Shown in pieces: positions 51,101 to 63,500 of a stretch of 64,000 nt of DNA. Below the pieces are notes generated by a model. That model was not told where the DNA came from, searched no databases, and saw only the letters and a program-made list of their open reading frames with translations. The position numbers and the translations under genes were made by a program. Each line of letters starts with the position of its first letter. The stretch's first letter is position 1. This DNA is from Gonocerus acuteangulatus (lineage: Eukaryota > Arthropoda > Insecta > Hemiptera > Coreidae), in contig OX328126.1 in assembly GCA_946811695.1 (NCBI GenBank), positions 86,065,536 to 86,129,535 on the forward strand, read 5' to 3'.

Positions 51101-54100
51101 CGTGTAGGTATACGCCAAGGAAGTCTCCAATTACTTCAGGAGTTTTGTTAAGGTAGTTTATATCAATTTGGGGCTTCTTTACAGTAATCGAATATAGACT
51201 CCAATTATCCAAGTTTTCAATCTAAAACAGAATAAACTTTGAAGGCAAAATTGTAACTTTAATTAAATTTGGGTGGTTTATCAATTGTTGGAATTTAAAA
51301 ATTGAAAATAGACAGGGTTTTGTTAAGGAAGTTGTTCAGCAGACTGCTTTTGAAATGGAGTTCCAGGGGTTAACCCATGCCAATTAAAGTCGTACAAGAA
51401 TGTTAGGACAGCTTAAATACTCTGGGCTGTAAAAACTGGAGTGGGTTCTGGGGCACTCTGGCATACACGGGAATGAGAAAGCTGATGAGTTGGCCAATAT
51501 TGAGGCATCCACAATACCTATTTCACCTGAACCATGTGGAATTCATCGGAAGTTGCCAGACTGAGCATTTGTAAATGGGCTGAAGCAGAACACAAGAAGA
51601 AGTGGCGGCAAAGATATTTTAGTTTTTTTAAATAATAATTTAGGAATTAAGCAGAAAGGTTGGTTATGGCTTAGGCAATACATCGAAAACATAAATGAAT
51701 TGACTAGAGAAATAAAAAATAAAATGAATAAAAATCAAGTACAATGAAAAAAAGATAGTTTATAGTTAACTCGTAGACTGATTTGGACATATGGGATAGA
51801 ACTACAGGGATCAGCTAAGCCATCAAATTTAAAAAAACATTATCCAACGTTTTCAATCCAAAGAATCCTCAACATCCTTTCTACATTTCAAACTTAACCA
51901 TCCATGAAGACACTGAAATACCTTTTGCCCATGATTTAGCCAAATCCCATTTCCTGACATTTTTTCTGAACTCCCAGCCCACCCCAATCCTTTTGGCAGA
52001 TCCCTCTCTTCCAACGTTATCCCAGATATTCCTCCTCGCCGCCTTTACCCATAAGACAATTTACTACTGATTAATTACTTTGCCTTCTGAAATAGTGTAC
52101 ATAGTTCAACAAAGAGACCATAGTTCATAGTTCAAAATAAGAAAATACCAGAACTTTCATTGGGAGTAGCAGTAATGTCTGCCTTCTTCCCGCATCTAAT
52201 CCACTGTGTTGTTTGTATAGCTCGACCAAATTTACTTATTATACATAACTGTACAGATTGTAAATATTCAATAAAGATATATATATGTGTGTTAACTAAA
52301 TTCTATAATTTGTAGTTTCCTTCAGGTACAGAAGAATATTCAGTTGTTCTAATTCTGTGGAGGTTATATTTGAAAGACTTACAATGGCCTTATAGAGCCG
52401 AGAGCTGGTGCATGACTTCGAATGATCAAAGCAGAAGCACTTGGTACACCCTTGCTTGTTGCTTCCTTGTAAATTGAATGAGCCCTCTCGGCAAATGTCA
52501 CACACTTCAGCTTCAACGTTTTCTTTGCAGACACAAGCACCAGTTTCCTGAAAAAAATAATCACTAAATTCAGAAACATGTTTTAATCACAATTGTAAAT
52601 TATTAATAGTTACTAGTCCACAAAAAATGTGAACAGAAGTAAACATAAATTATACAAAATAATATCTAAAATATACTTAAGTTATTCATTGATGATCCAA
52701 AACCCCTTTTTATATTTGAAGAAAATGAAATAATTCCATGTTGAATCATCATTTTAAAAGTGTTTAAATAATTGAATAATGGAAATACATTGAAAAATGT
52801 AGATTACAATTTAATTGCAATTTTTATGTTTAATAACTATTTCTAATCCTCAAATAAAGTGATTTTCACTTATATCCCAAACATAGGCCCTCATTTTATA
52901 CAAACTAATAGAAATTCGCTACACCTAGACTAGAGCAAGAGAGGGGAGGACAGGAGGAGTGGGGGGGGGGATAAAGTTGGGGGAGTAGAACTTATGGTCC
53001 AGTAACAGCTGATTCCATGGTGATAGTGTTCATGATCAGTTAATCATATTTCATATAAGTTTTTAGGGTGCCTCTTTGATCGGGAAACCCAAACCTCCAC
53101 ACTTTTATAGTATACAGCAGCATTTTGTTTTTAATAGTATTTTTTGTTTAAGAAGTATCATATTGTTTCTAACTATTTAAATGAACCAAAAATTCGACTT
53201 TTCAAATAATGTCCTGATACATTTCAAAATTAAAAACCATTTTTTGTTATGCTTATTACAAGAAATAATAATAATAAAAAAAATGAACTTTTGGGTACAT
53301 TAAACATTAAAGTCGATTTTCTCAAAACTATGTTTTTCAAATGGAGTGATACACTAGCGCTTTCAATTTTCTCCTGATCAACTTCAAATTTTAACTACAG
53401 ATTCCTAATGATATTTGTTAGTAATGTATGTAGCAATTTTTCCAATCATTGAATTATTACAACTTGATAACTGATTTTCGACAGATCTTTAATAAAAAAT
53501 GAAGAATTGTTCACTATTTTTGAAGAAATTGGTATTTCTTAAAAATTCCACGAATTTTACTAGATTTAACCTTCTTCATTCAAAATAATTTTAGGTTTTT
53601 GTTCTAGATCAAAAACTGCCGTCAGCAGACTATTGGTCTTGAAGAAAGAGGGTTTCCGTTCGTCAGACACAGTGCCACTATTTTGTTCTCGAGGAATTAC
53701 AACTTTTTTTTTGGGGGGGGGGGGGAAACTTTATCATCCCATATAAAAGTATAAGATAAAGAATTGACAAATATGGATTTATTTGTTATAAATTAGTTTG
53801 AGAAAATGACTTTGATTGTGACAACACAAGGTAGTATTACCCTTTAAGTACATTAAAACTATTATGAATACCACAAAAACAAATAAAAGAAATAGTTATT
53901 TAGAGAGTTTATTACGTACATTATTGCAAATATCATACGTGGTTCCACGGATATCACAGTCACAACTCAGACATTCTGGGAACAAATAATATCCTGAAGC
54001 ACAGCTGTCGCATTGCCTCCCAATCACATTTTCTTTGCAACTGCAAATAGAAATTAAAAAAAAAAAAAAAAAATCAATTTGTATATACTACTTGAAGTAA

Positions 54101-55516
54101 TAACTTAATTCTTGAAAAGTACTCAAATATTGTTTGATCTTTTAATATCAGCACAAGCCCTCACCTACATCAGTTAGTGATTTCACCTTTCAGAATATCG
54201 GGATACATTACTCAATAAAATTCAAACATAGAATATGTACAATGGTTCATTGATAGGACATCAATAGGTTACCTTATTTACCACAGAACAACCAGTTGAA
54301 TGAATATAATTCAATAATAGATAAAAGAGTGAACCTTCATATCCAAGTTAAAATTTTAAGTTGCCGATATTCCAACATATTCTGACACATCTCGCCATAT
54401 GTTTGCTGATGATACAGAAATATTTGCTTGCAGCCAAGATCGAAGCCTTGCATCCAGGTCCCTTCAGGCTCACCAAGTGGAGAATTAAAGTAAACCCACA
54501 GAAATCCTGCCACCTAACATTTGCCCTCAGATGATCTATTTGTCCTCTGATGTCCCTTAATGACTCATTTTTTCCTAAAAAATCCCAAATCCGTTGCCTT
54601 GGACTTTTACTTGACAGAGGACTAGCTTGGAAACCACACATAAGTCAGAAGAGACAAGAATTCAAACAACGGTACAGAATTTTACAACACTTATTTGACC
54701 GACGATCAGACCTCACACTTAATATGTATTCCACTTGTGGATGTCGATGTGATCAAGAACTTAAATAATACGGTGCATTTCCATGGTGTTAAACTTGAAT
54801 AACATTTTTAGAATATTAAATTTTAAATTTTCCTTACTTGCAGGTACCAAATGTTGGGTCACACTGTAAGTTGCCATCTTGGAGTCCATTGAGATTACAT
54901 TCGCACTCACGACAACCCAGTTGTGGGAAGTAGCCGAAAGTGTTATCGGCACACCGGTCACAGAGCTCTCCAATCACATTCGGTGGGCAGGAGCACATCC
55001 CTTCGTTAAAAAATAATATTCATTAAGGATTTAGTCAATAATAATTCAAAGTGGCCAGTCATATTAAAGTAGCACAATATTAAATTAACTTATTTGTTAC
55101 TGCTATTTGTTTTGGTAATATAAAAATTAATTTATAAATTTAAAGGTACGTCACCTGGGGTGAGTTCGGACAGGTCGTATGAGTTCGAACAATAGTGCAT
55201 GTTGCAGTAAATCACATGACCTTGAGCAAGTTTGTCGTAAGGGACATAATTGGCTAGACAAATATGATCGCTATTGCAAATTTTTCTCATACAGTTAAGC
55301 CAAAATCGCTGTGAGAAGCACTTAGAGATGAGTAATATTTTAATGTGAGTTGTAATTTCCATGATTTTTGAAATGCTAGAAACAAGTATGTGTGTAGAGG
55401 CTCTATAAGTAGTTATACCCTAATTTTTCGTATTGTATATTAGGGTTATATTGTATATAGGGTGATACATAAATAAATGTATTTAGTTTTTTTTCAAAAA
55501 CTTTTTTCTCTCGTTT

Positions 55517-55558
<42 letters not shown>

Positions 55559-57614
55559 CTGTGGGGCGAATATGGACATGCCTCGATTATACCGGTGTCT
55601 CCTAGGCATAAAGGAAAGAAACCATTCTTCCAAAAAGGCTTAGACTGACTAAGTTAAAACCAAGAAGAATACACTGAGAAGGGCAGCGGAGTACTACAAA
55701 ATACCTAAACTGACTTTAAATGATAAAGTTAGAGGAAAGAACTTTAACAAAATTGGTGACTAAACAAAATTAAGTCAAGAAGAAGAAAAAGAAATAGCAC
55801 AGGGAATTTTAACTGCAGCTGAATGAGACTTCCCACTAACTTGATTAGATATTCGCCAAATCATAAAAACATATTCGGATAGGTTAGGAAAAAAAAATTG
55901 CAGGATTTAAAGACAACAAGGCCAAACTTTATGAAAAGGAATCAGCCATTAACAAAACGCCTTGCACAAAACATCAAAAGGTGTAGAGCAGAATTTTATA
56001 AGGAAAAAGTTAAAGAATATTTTGTTAATCTAAAAAAATCATAGAAAATATTCCTCTTGGGAATATCGTCAATTATGACTGAACTTACTTCAACAATAGT
56101 TTAAATTTTAACACATTTTAGCAATAGAAAAAAATGAGAATTTTTGAGATAAAAAAACAAAATATGCTATTTGATAAAGGAAGGTTAAGGTTTCATGCAT
56201 TAATTTTTCCAGATTTTTATAAAAATTCTGTCTTTCGTAATTATGAGAAAACCTTGAAAATGTGTCCAAACTCTCCCCAGACGATGGTAGTAAAGAGTTA
56301 ATAACTTCTATGACAAAATTCCAAGATTGTTTTAAGACTATTACAGAAAAACCCCATAATAATGGAAAATGGCGATTGTTTTTTCCCAGTAGCATGGATC
56401 TTAAAACTAAAAAAGTCCGACTCGCAGGAACTGCGTCATCTTAGCGCGGTTACGTACATCTCGAAGAAATGGAATAGATTAGCATTACAAATCACAGGAA
56501 ACTGACAGTAGCCAACTTACACAGAAACGGATAATTCTTAATCTGTATAAGTCAATACAATTATGTAGTGAAAACGTACTTACTCTTTGACTACTGCTAA
56601 GGAGGCTCTATTCTAAACAACCAAAAATTCGTTGTCATTTTAAGTATCTTGTTTTACTAGCAAATTCGTTTTACTGTTATAATCAACTTTAAATATGTGC
56701 TTCATGGCGAATAAAATTTCATTCTGTCGTGGGTTAAATCTTTCTATAAAATAAGAAATAACGGTTATATAGACAGGAAAATTCAAAACAAACTATGTCA
56801 TCATGATTAGCCACAGCCATCTTGTTTACCACAGCCACTCCAAACTTATTATTACCAATACCTTTCACCGTTTCTTAGCTTATTTTACTACTATACTAAT
56901 TTTACTGATAAATGCAACTTAAAATAAGAAACAACCAATTAAAAAGTGAGATAAACAAAGAGAAAAACCCTTTCGAAACAACAAAACGGACACTTTTTAA
57001 GTTTTAAGCGCTTATATCTCTGATTGACATTGCCCCATTGAATATTGCTTCAGAACCTTTTTTGTAGAGAATTTAGTAAGCATTCGAATGGTCACCTTCC
57101 ACTTAGCACGATTTCCCAACCGTTATCGAGATATTTACGAAAAATGTATGAAGATCCGAAAACTTTTCATGTCTATTAATAAAATAATTTTTTTCGCATA
57201 CTTCCTTAACTCCAAATATAACCAAAATTTAAACATCTTAGTTGGGAGTAATTTCAAAGTTGTAGAAAATATTTCAATTGAATCCTGCGATTCTAAGTAC
57301 TCATAAAAATATAATGACTTACAAAAACATTGATTCCACTTTTCTCAGGAACGGTTACAGATTTCGCCTTATAAATGGTTTCATTCGTTTTCTTATGTTA
57401 AGAAACAAGTACCTGCAAGCATATGAACTCAAAAACGTAAGCGTTACGATTTGTTTTGCGCGAATTTCGCCCCAAACACTATCTTCTAGTGGGCGGATTC
57501 TGCTGGTTAACGAACTTGACCTTCAAATTAGACTACAGATTTTTGTACCAAATTTTGTTAAAATCGGACCATTTTTGAGCTTGCTAGAGCGTGAACAGAC
57601 AAGCATATATATAA

Positions 57615-57677
<63 letters not shown>

Positions 57678-60456
57678 GGTGTTTTGTGGGGGAATAATAA
57701 GAAAATTTGAATTATATTTGAAAGTTAATATCGAAAAAGAAAAGAATAAAAAAGTTATTATTGGAAAAGTTAATTTAGAAAAGTTTATATTATATTTTCA
57801 TTAAATCTCAGGGTTCATTTAATCTATTACCAAACTCACCACATACGGACTTATGAATAACCATTTGAATAATTAAATTAATTTAATAAATTTCCTGAAA
57901 GAAAAGCATGAGAAATATATGATTAGAATCATTTCTTACCATTTGTCATTTTATGTGTTGAGACCATGTTAAATACCAGGAGAAAGGTTCATTATAAATA
58001 AAATAGAGTTGGAAATAATTGACTTATATTGAAGAAAAGATATAATTTAAGATGTCGCTGGCTGTGATATAAAAAGAATATAAAAAAGAAAATTGCGTGA
58101 CTCACATATTTGTATCAATGTTGGGTTATTAAGAAATGTTTAGAACATATTTAAAATATTAACTTATATATTAAAATATAACTATTGGCCATTATGAAAT
58201 TTTAGATAGCTTTAAGAATTTAATTAAAGATTGGCAGTGAGTGAGTTATACTCAGCTTGTTTTACGGATGATGTTCTTGAAGTGAAGAGGCAGGCTGCTG
58301 GTAGTCATGTTGAGGAGATGGATGGTCGGCTGTTAGATCTTGGAGTTGTGTCTCCCCATCATGTCCAGGTGGTGCTCGGTGTCAGGCTGTGGTGATGCAA
58401 AAGGTGCTCTCTCGCCCTTGGCTGGCGTTGAAGTGAGAGTGAGTGCTCTGGCCCTTCGTCGGCGCTGGAGTGCGCGTGAGTGGTGGGGGAAGCCCTTCTT
58501 ATAGAGGCGTACTCCCCCCACCCCAAGGGTGTCTGACTTCTTCGTCTTTCCCTGGATTTTCCTGTCCATACTTGGAAACACCTCTATCGTTATCTTCCTG
58601 GGAACTTGCATACCTTATCGCTCCTAGCCGAGATATTTGGACTCTTCTATCTACTTAACACTGCCTTTTTGAAAAAATAAACACTGCCAAATGCTATCTC
58701 TTTTATTATTCTTTTATTTATTTTATTGATTGACAAATGATAATATTTGTGATGGACTTATGAAATATAAGCTAGCCTTTATTTTGAATAGGAATGCTAC
58801 TCTTTGCTATGTCAGAAACTGACCCTTTCTTGAGCACCCCCTTTTTATATCATTACAATATATATATATATATACAAATTTGGGCCACCTATATTTTCAT
58901 GATCTTTAGGGTCTGAAACGTGAAAGTTTCTAGTCGGCACTTCCAGATTGCGTCGTGAGGTCAACCTCATAAGCGGGTTCTCCCTATGGAGATAGGGAGT
59001 AACAGCGCTAAAAGATTGTTACGAGCCACGATTTACTTTATTTTTTCTTATTAGTAATTCAGGGGCATGTCACCATTAACTATTCATCTTAACATACCAG
59101 TAACTTCATCGCAGAGAGAATTCTCTGGACAATCGCAGGGCTTGCAGTACGGGAACTGGTAAAATCCTGTCTTGCACCGTTCGCATCTTCTTCCAATGAT
59201 GTTTTCCCTGCACTTGCATTGTCCTCCGAATGGCTCGCACTGCAGGCTGTATGCTCCATCTGGGTGGCACTCGCATTTCAAGGCTCCATTGTTGTAGTGA
59301 GCAGTCAAAGAGAAAATTGAAGATCGGCAAAACTCTATAAAGTGAAATAAAACGTATATATTAGGGAAACATGAGATGTGACAAAGAATGATTTTTACGT
59401 CTAGACATCAGCTTCACTGTTTATTAAAAGCTCATTATGCATGGTATTTTATATTTCATCGGAAATATAAACATTAAAATATTTACAATGAATCGGGAAT
59501 GGAAGTAAAGTATGGTGTTAGCGCACTGCAAGTGAGCACAGTATCCGCTTGTCCGGGCCCTTTTGGGCCTGTTATATATTGTTGTGATATAAAAATAAAT
59601 ATTGTTGTGGTATAAACTTAAACATTTCAAATTAAATAAGAAACACAAATAATACAGTGAAAAGCTAGAATTCGGAGGAGCTCAATACAAGTTGCAAAAG
59701 ATTTTGTCATAAATAAATAATATAATTTGTATACATTCTAACGTAAATAAAACATTTTGCACATCCATAAAAATCTTACTATTTCGTAGAAATCTACAAC
59801 ATAGAATTAACAAATTTAACTATTCATAACATCCTAGATGATCTTGGCAGTGGCATTGCTAAGGTAACAGTTTTTTTTTAGCGCCTACTCTTTTCGAGCT
59901 GACCACCTTGGACGAAGCATCGTTGGACACATATGTGGAATAGTCACACTATTGAGCTGGTCACCTTAGATGAAGGATCACGAAAGTGCCAAACTTATTT
60001 CTGAGTCTGAATTCTATTCTGTATAATAACGATATTAGAAAAGTGTGACATATATCTGAAGATACAAACTATAATTCGTTCCTACACTGAGATTTGAAAG
60101 AGTTATATATATCCCGAGGGCCGAAAATGAAATAAGATTGCTGAACAAAGTCAAGGAGATAACAAGATCAAAACTGCGTAAAAAGATAAATTTTGTTAAT
60201 TATATTTGCATACCTATATTTTTTCATTATAGTAAGTTATTTTTTTACAAAATCATTTAGCTCTTATTTAAATTTCATAATAAATATTTTCTTATTACTT
60301 TGACCCGACCCTGAAGATTTAAATTAATAATAAATAGTGATTATAATTCTAATGAATCTTAATCCGATGAATTCAAATTATTGTTGAATATTACAGTTTT
60401 CCCACGTAAACACGATATCTTTATTTCTTTTTTATTATAAATTAAATAAAAATATC

Positions 60457-60536
<80 letters not shown>

Positions 60537-63500
60537 CTTCTTTCATGAATGTAACCTACAATCCTTGGGCTACATTCCTCATTAAAAAGACTTTAAATTA
60601 TATTCTTTAAGTAAAAGAACCCTTGAAAATTTTCAATGCATCCGACAGGATGCTACATCTAATAGAGTTGTAATATATTGTAGAAAAAGAAAACTATGCT
60701 TATGTAATATTTGAATAGCTATTTACCACTTGTAGTGTTATCAGCATAAAAAGAATTTTCTGTACACTCTTTGAGAAATCTGAGAATGTTGCCTTCCTGT
60801 TTATCAGTGGTTAGATAGTGTGAAAATTTCACATCGGGCAAAATTAAAATGTAATCCAACCAAACATTTTTGTCACTCGGAGCCTGAAAAAAAAAGTTAT
60901 GTCACTCCTGAAATTTTCTCTCAATTAATGATATAATGGACACAAATATAACTGATTTAGATATTCCTTTAGATAATCTATCAAAGAGTAAATTAGAGAG
61001 CATTACTAGTTTTTTCTTTATATCTAAGTTGAAGGTGAGGATGGGGAAGGATCAATGGATTCTAGAAGTAACTTGCAGGAGTTGCTCCCAAAAATGTTTT
61101 AAAACATTGTTATTGTGACGTTTCAAACCTGTTTAGGATCATCTTCTGGCATCTACAAAGTAAAATAAAACCAAGAATAAGGAGAAAACTTCTCCTTTGT
61201 CACTATACTAATACAAATACAATAATACAATATATAATAATCATGAATTAATTAAAGGTACCTTATATATTGTATTATTATTATATACCTTATATATTGT
61301 ATCTGTATTGGTATAGTGACATAGGAAAATTTGTCTCCTTATTCTTGGTTTTATTTTACATTGTAGATGTCTGAAGATGAACCTAAACGGTTCGAAATGT
61401 CTAAATTATAGCAATGTTTTAAACCTTTTTTGGTGGGAATCTCCTGATATTTACTAACATATCTTATTTTACACTGATTTAACACATTGGCTTCGGTACG
61501 GGACATATATGTCCCGTGCTGGCTTTCACTGAGGTAAGGCGAACAAAATAGCCCAACTCTCTTAACTTACGATGGCTGTAACTTGGCAAAAAAAAAACAA
61601 CAAAAAAAAACAAAACAACTCATAGTGCACAGAAATTAAATAAAATATCAGAAAGTACGGGACAGATATGTCCCATAACACACTCAAATGAATAAAATTG
61701 GCATACGGGACACCAGTGTCACGTACCTAGCCTGATAAAAAAGTAAATATACGTTTTGCAGAGTGTGAAGGGGATCCGGGTTACTGACTAAATTGTTTTA
61801 ATATGAATCATGAAGCTCAATCGAATGATTAAGTCAGGTTTTTAGAAAAATATTTGAATTATAATTTTTGCTTCGTTTCACTTATTCATTACGCTTTGTT
61901 TAAAGCTGAAACTGCAAATTTTTTTGTATTTAACTTGATTCTTACAATTTATGTATATAATATTTGTAAAATTCGAAAATATAATGATGGTACGTATTTT
62001 GCATTATCAAGTACTCATTTGTATGTTATCTAATCCTACTCCTGCTTCAAAATAGTTATCATAAAACCTTCAGAATATTTTTTTTTTACTTCAAGAGATG
62101 TATAAATATGTATAGATGTTTATAGGACACATTTGTCCCATACTGAGCCTACAAATAACCACTGAAATTTTGTGCCGAAGTCAACATGTTAATTCATTTA
62201 ATTATTTCCAAACACTTCAGCTGTTCTTTTAGATATGATATTAGAGATGTTCTGCTGGTTCAGTTGATGGAACAGAATGATAATTTACCCCAGTTTCCAA
62301 GAGAATTATGTGGTCTGGTGGGTATTGTGGTAATAAGACTGAAATGATGGAGTAACTTTACTAGACGTTATAGTAACTAACATAACAGTTACCTTAAGAG
62401 TGATAAGAAAGTTTTCTGTTAGGTATGAATTATAGCCATTGTTAAATTTGATGCGAGAACGACATCCTGAGCTCGATGGACAGTGAGCCAATGGTAGTAC
62501 TCCTTGGGTAGTGTTACCATTTTGTAGAAATATGTCTAAGTCAAAAGCTGTAATAAAATAAATAAACAAGTTAACATGAATTTAAATATTATTTTTATGA
62601 ACAGTAACTTTTATCTGGTTTTAATTATGTAACTTGTATTATATAATTTGTAAATGATTTAAATATTATGCTGAACACAATGGAAACAATACTTATGGAA
62701 TTCATATTAATATGCTTCCTAGTATGAGCTCAAGAAGTATGTTAGGAATTTTAACCCTTTCCAGTATTGGCTATGTACGGATTCGTCACTGCCTCAGATG
62801 GCCCAGCCTTCACCCAATCTCTCTCCTCAGACAGAGCTATATTAGCCCATAAACACTCCAATTTTTGCTCTACATTTCTATTACGCTATTCCTAACTGAT
62901 TTGTTTAATTTCTCTCTACCGTATTTAATTTACAAATTGCCCAGTTAACTTTTTTTTTTTTTAAAATTAAAATTATGATCGACTACATTAGCAATAAGAA
63001 AAGATTAATTTCAAATAATTTAAACCTAAATTATTAATTACGTAAAACAAGTTTTTTTTTTTTTTTTAGATTTTTTTGTTCTAGTCGAAAACCTTTACAC
63101 CTAAAAACTAAGTTCTACTGAAAGAATACTTATTTCTCTTGAAACTGCCACAGACAATTTAATTGTTTAGGGTTGGGAAAAGGCCCACTGTATTTCTCGA
63201 AATCCTACAATGCTCTTCAATAACCCTTCCATGAGCTGAGGAAGGACCAGGCTGTGATGTATCATTTTCAGAGAAGTCTCACTCATGTCACTCTAATATG
63301 CTGGGCCTCAAATGCTCATGCCAAAATATTGGTGTTTCCTCGTCTGGGCCAAAGCCTGACCACTCATATATTGGTGCTTTGTCGATAAAGACTCGGCATT
63401 AGAATTTGGCCAATAACTGCATCTATATAATATGGGCGTATCCATAAAATTGTAATATGTTGTGTGATTTGGAAAGCATGGACTAGAAATACATAATAAT

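Noticed and set aside
59520..59570. tRNA-like or structured GC-richer patch near 59520
   Set aside because: No A-box/B-box pair or cloverleaf could be made out.
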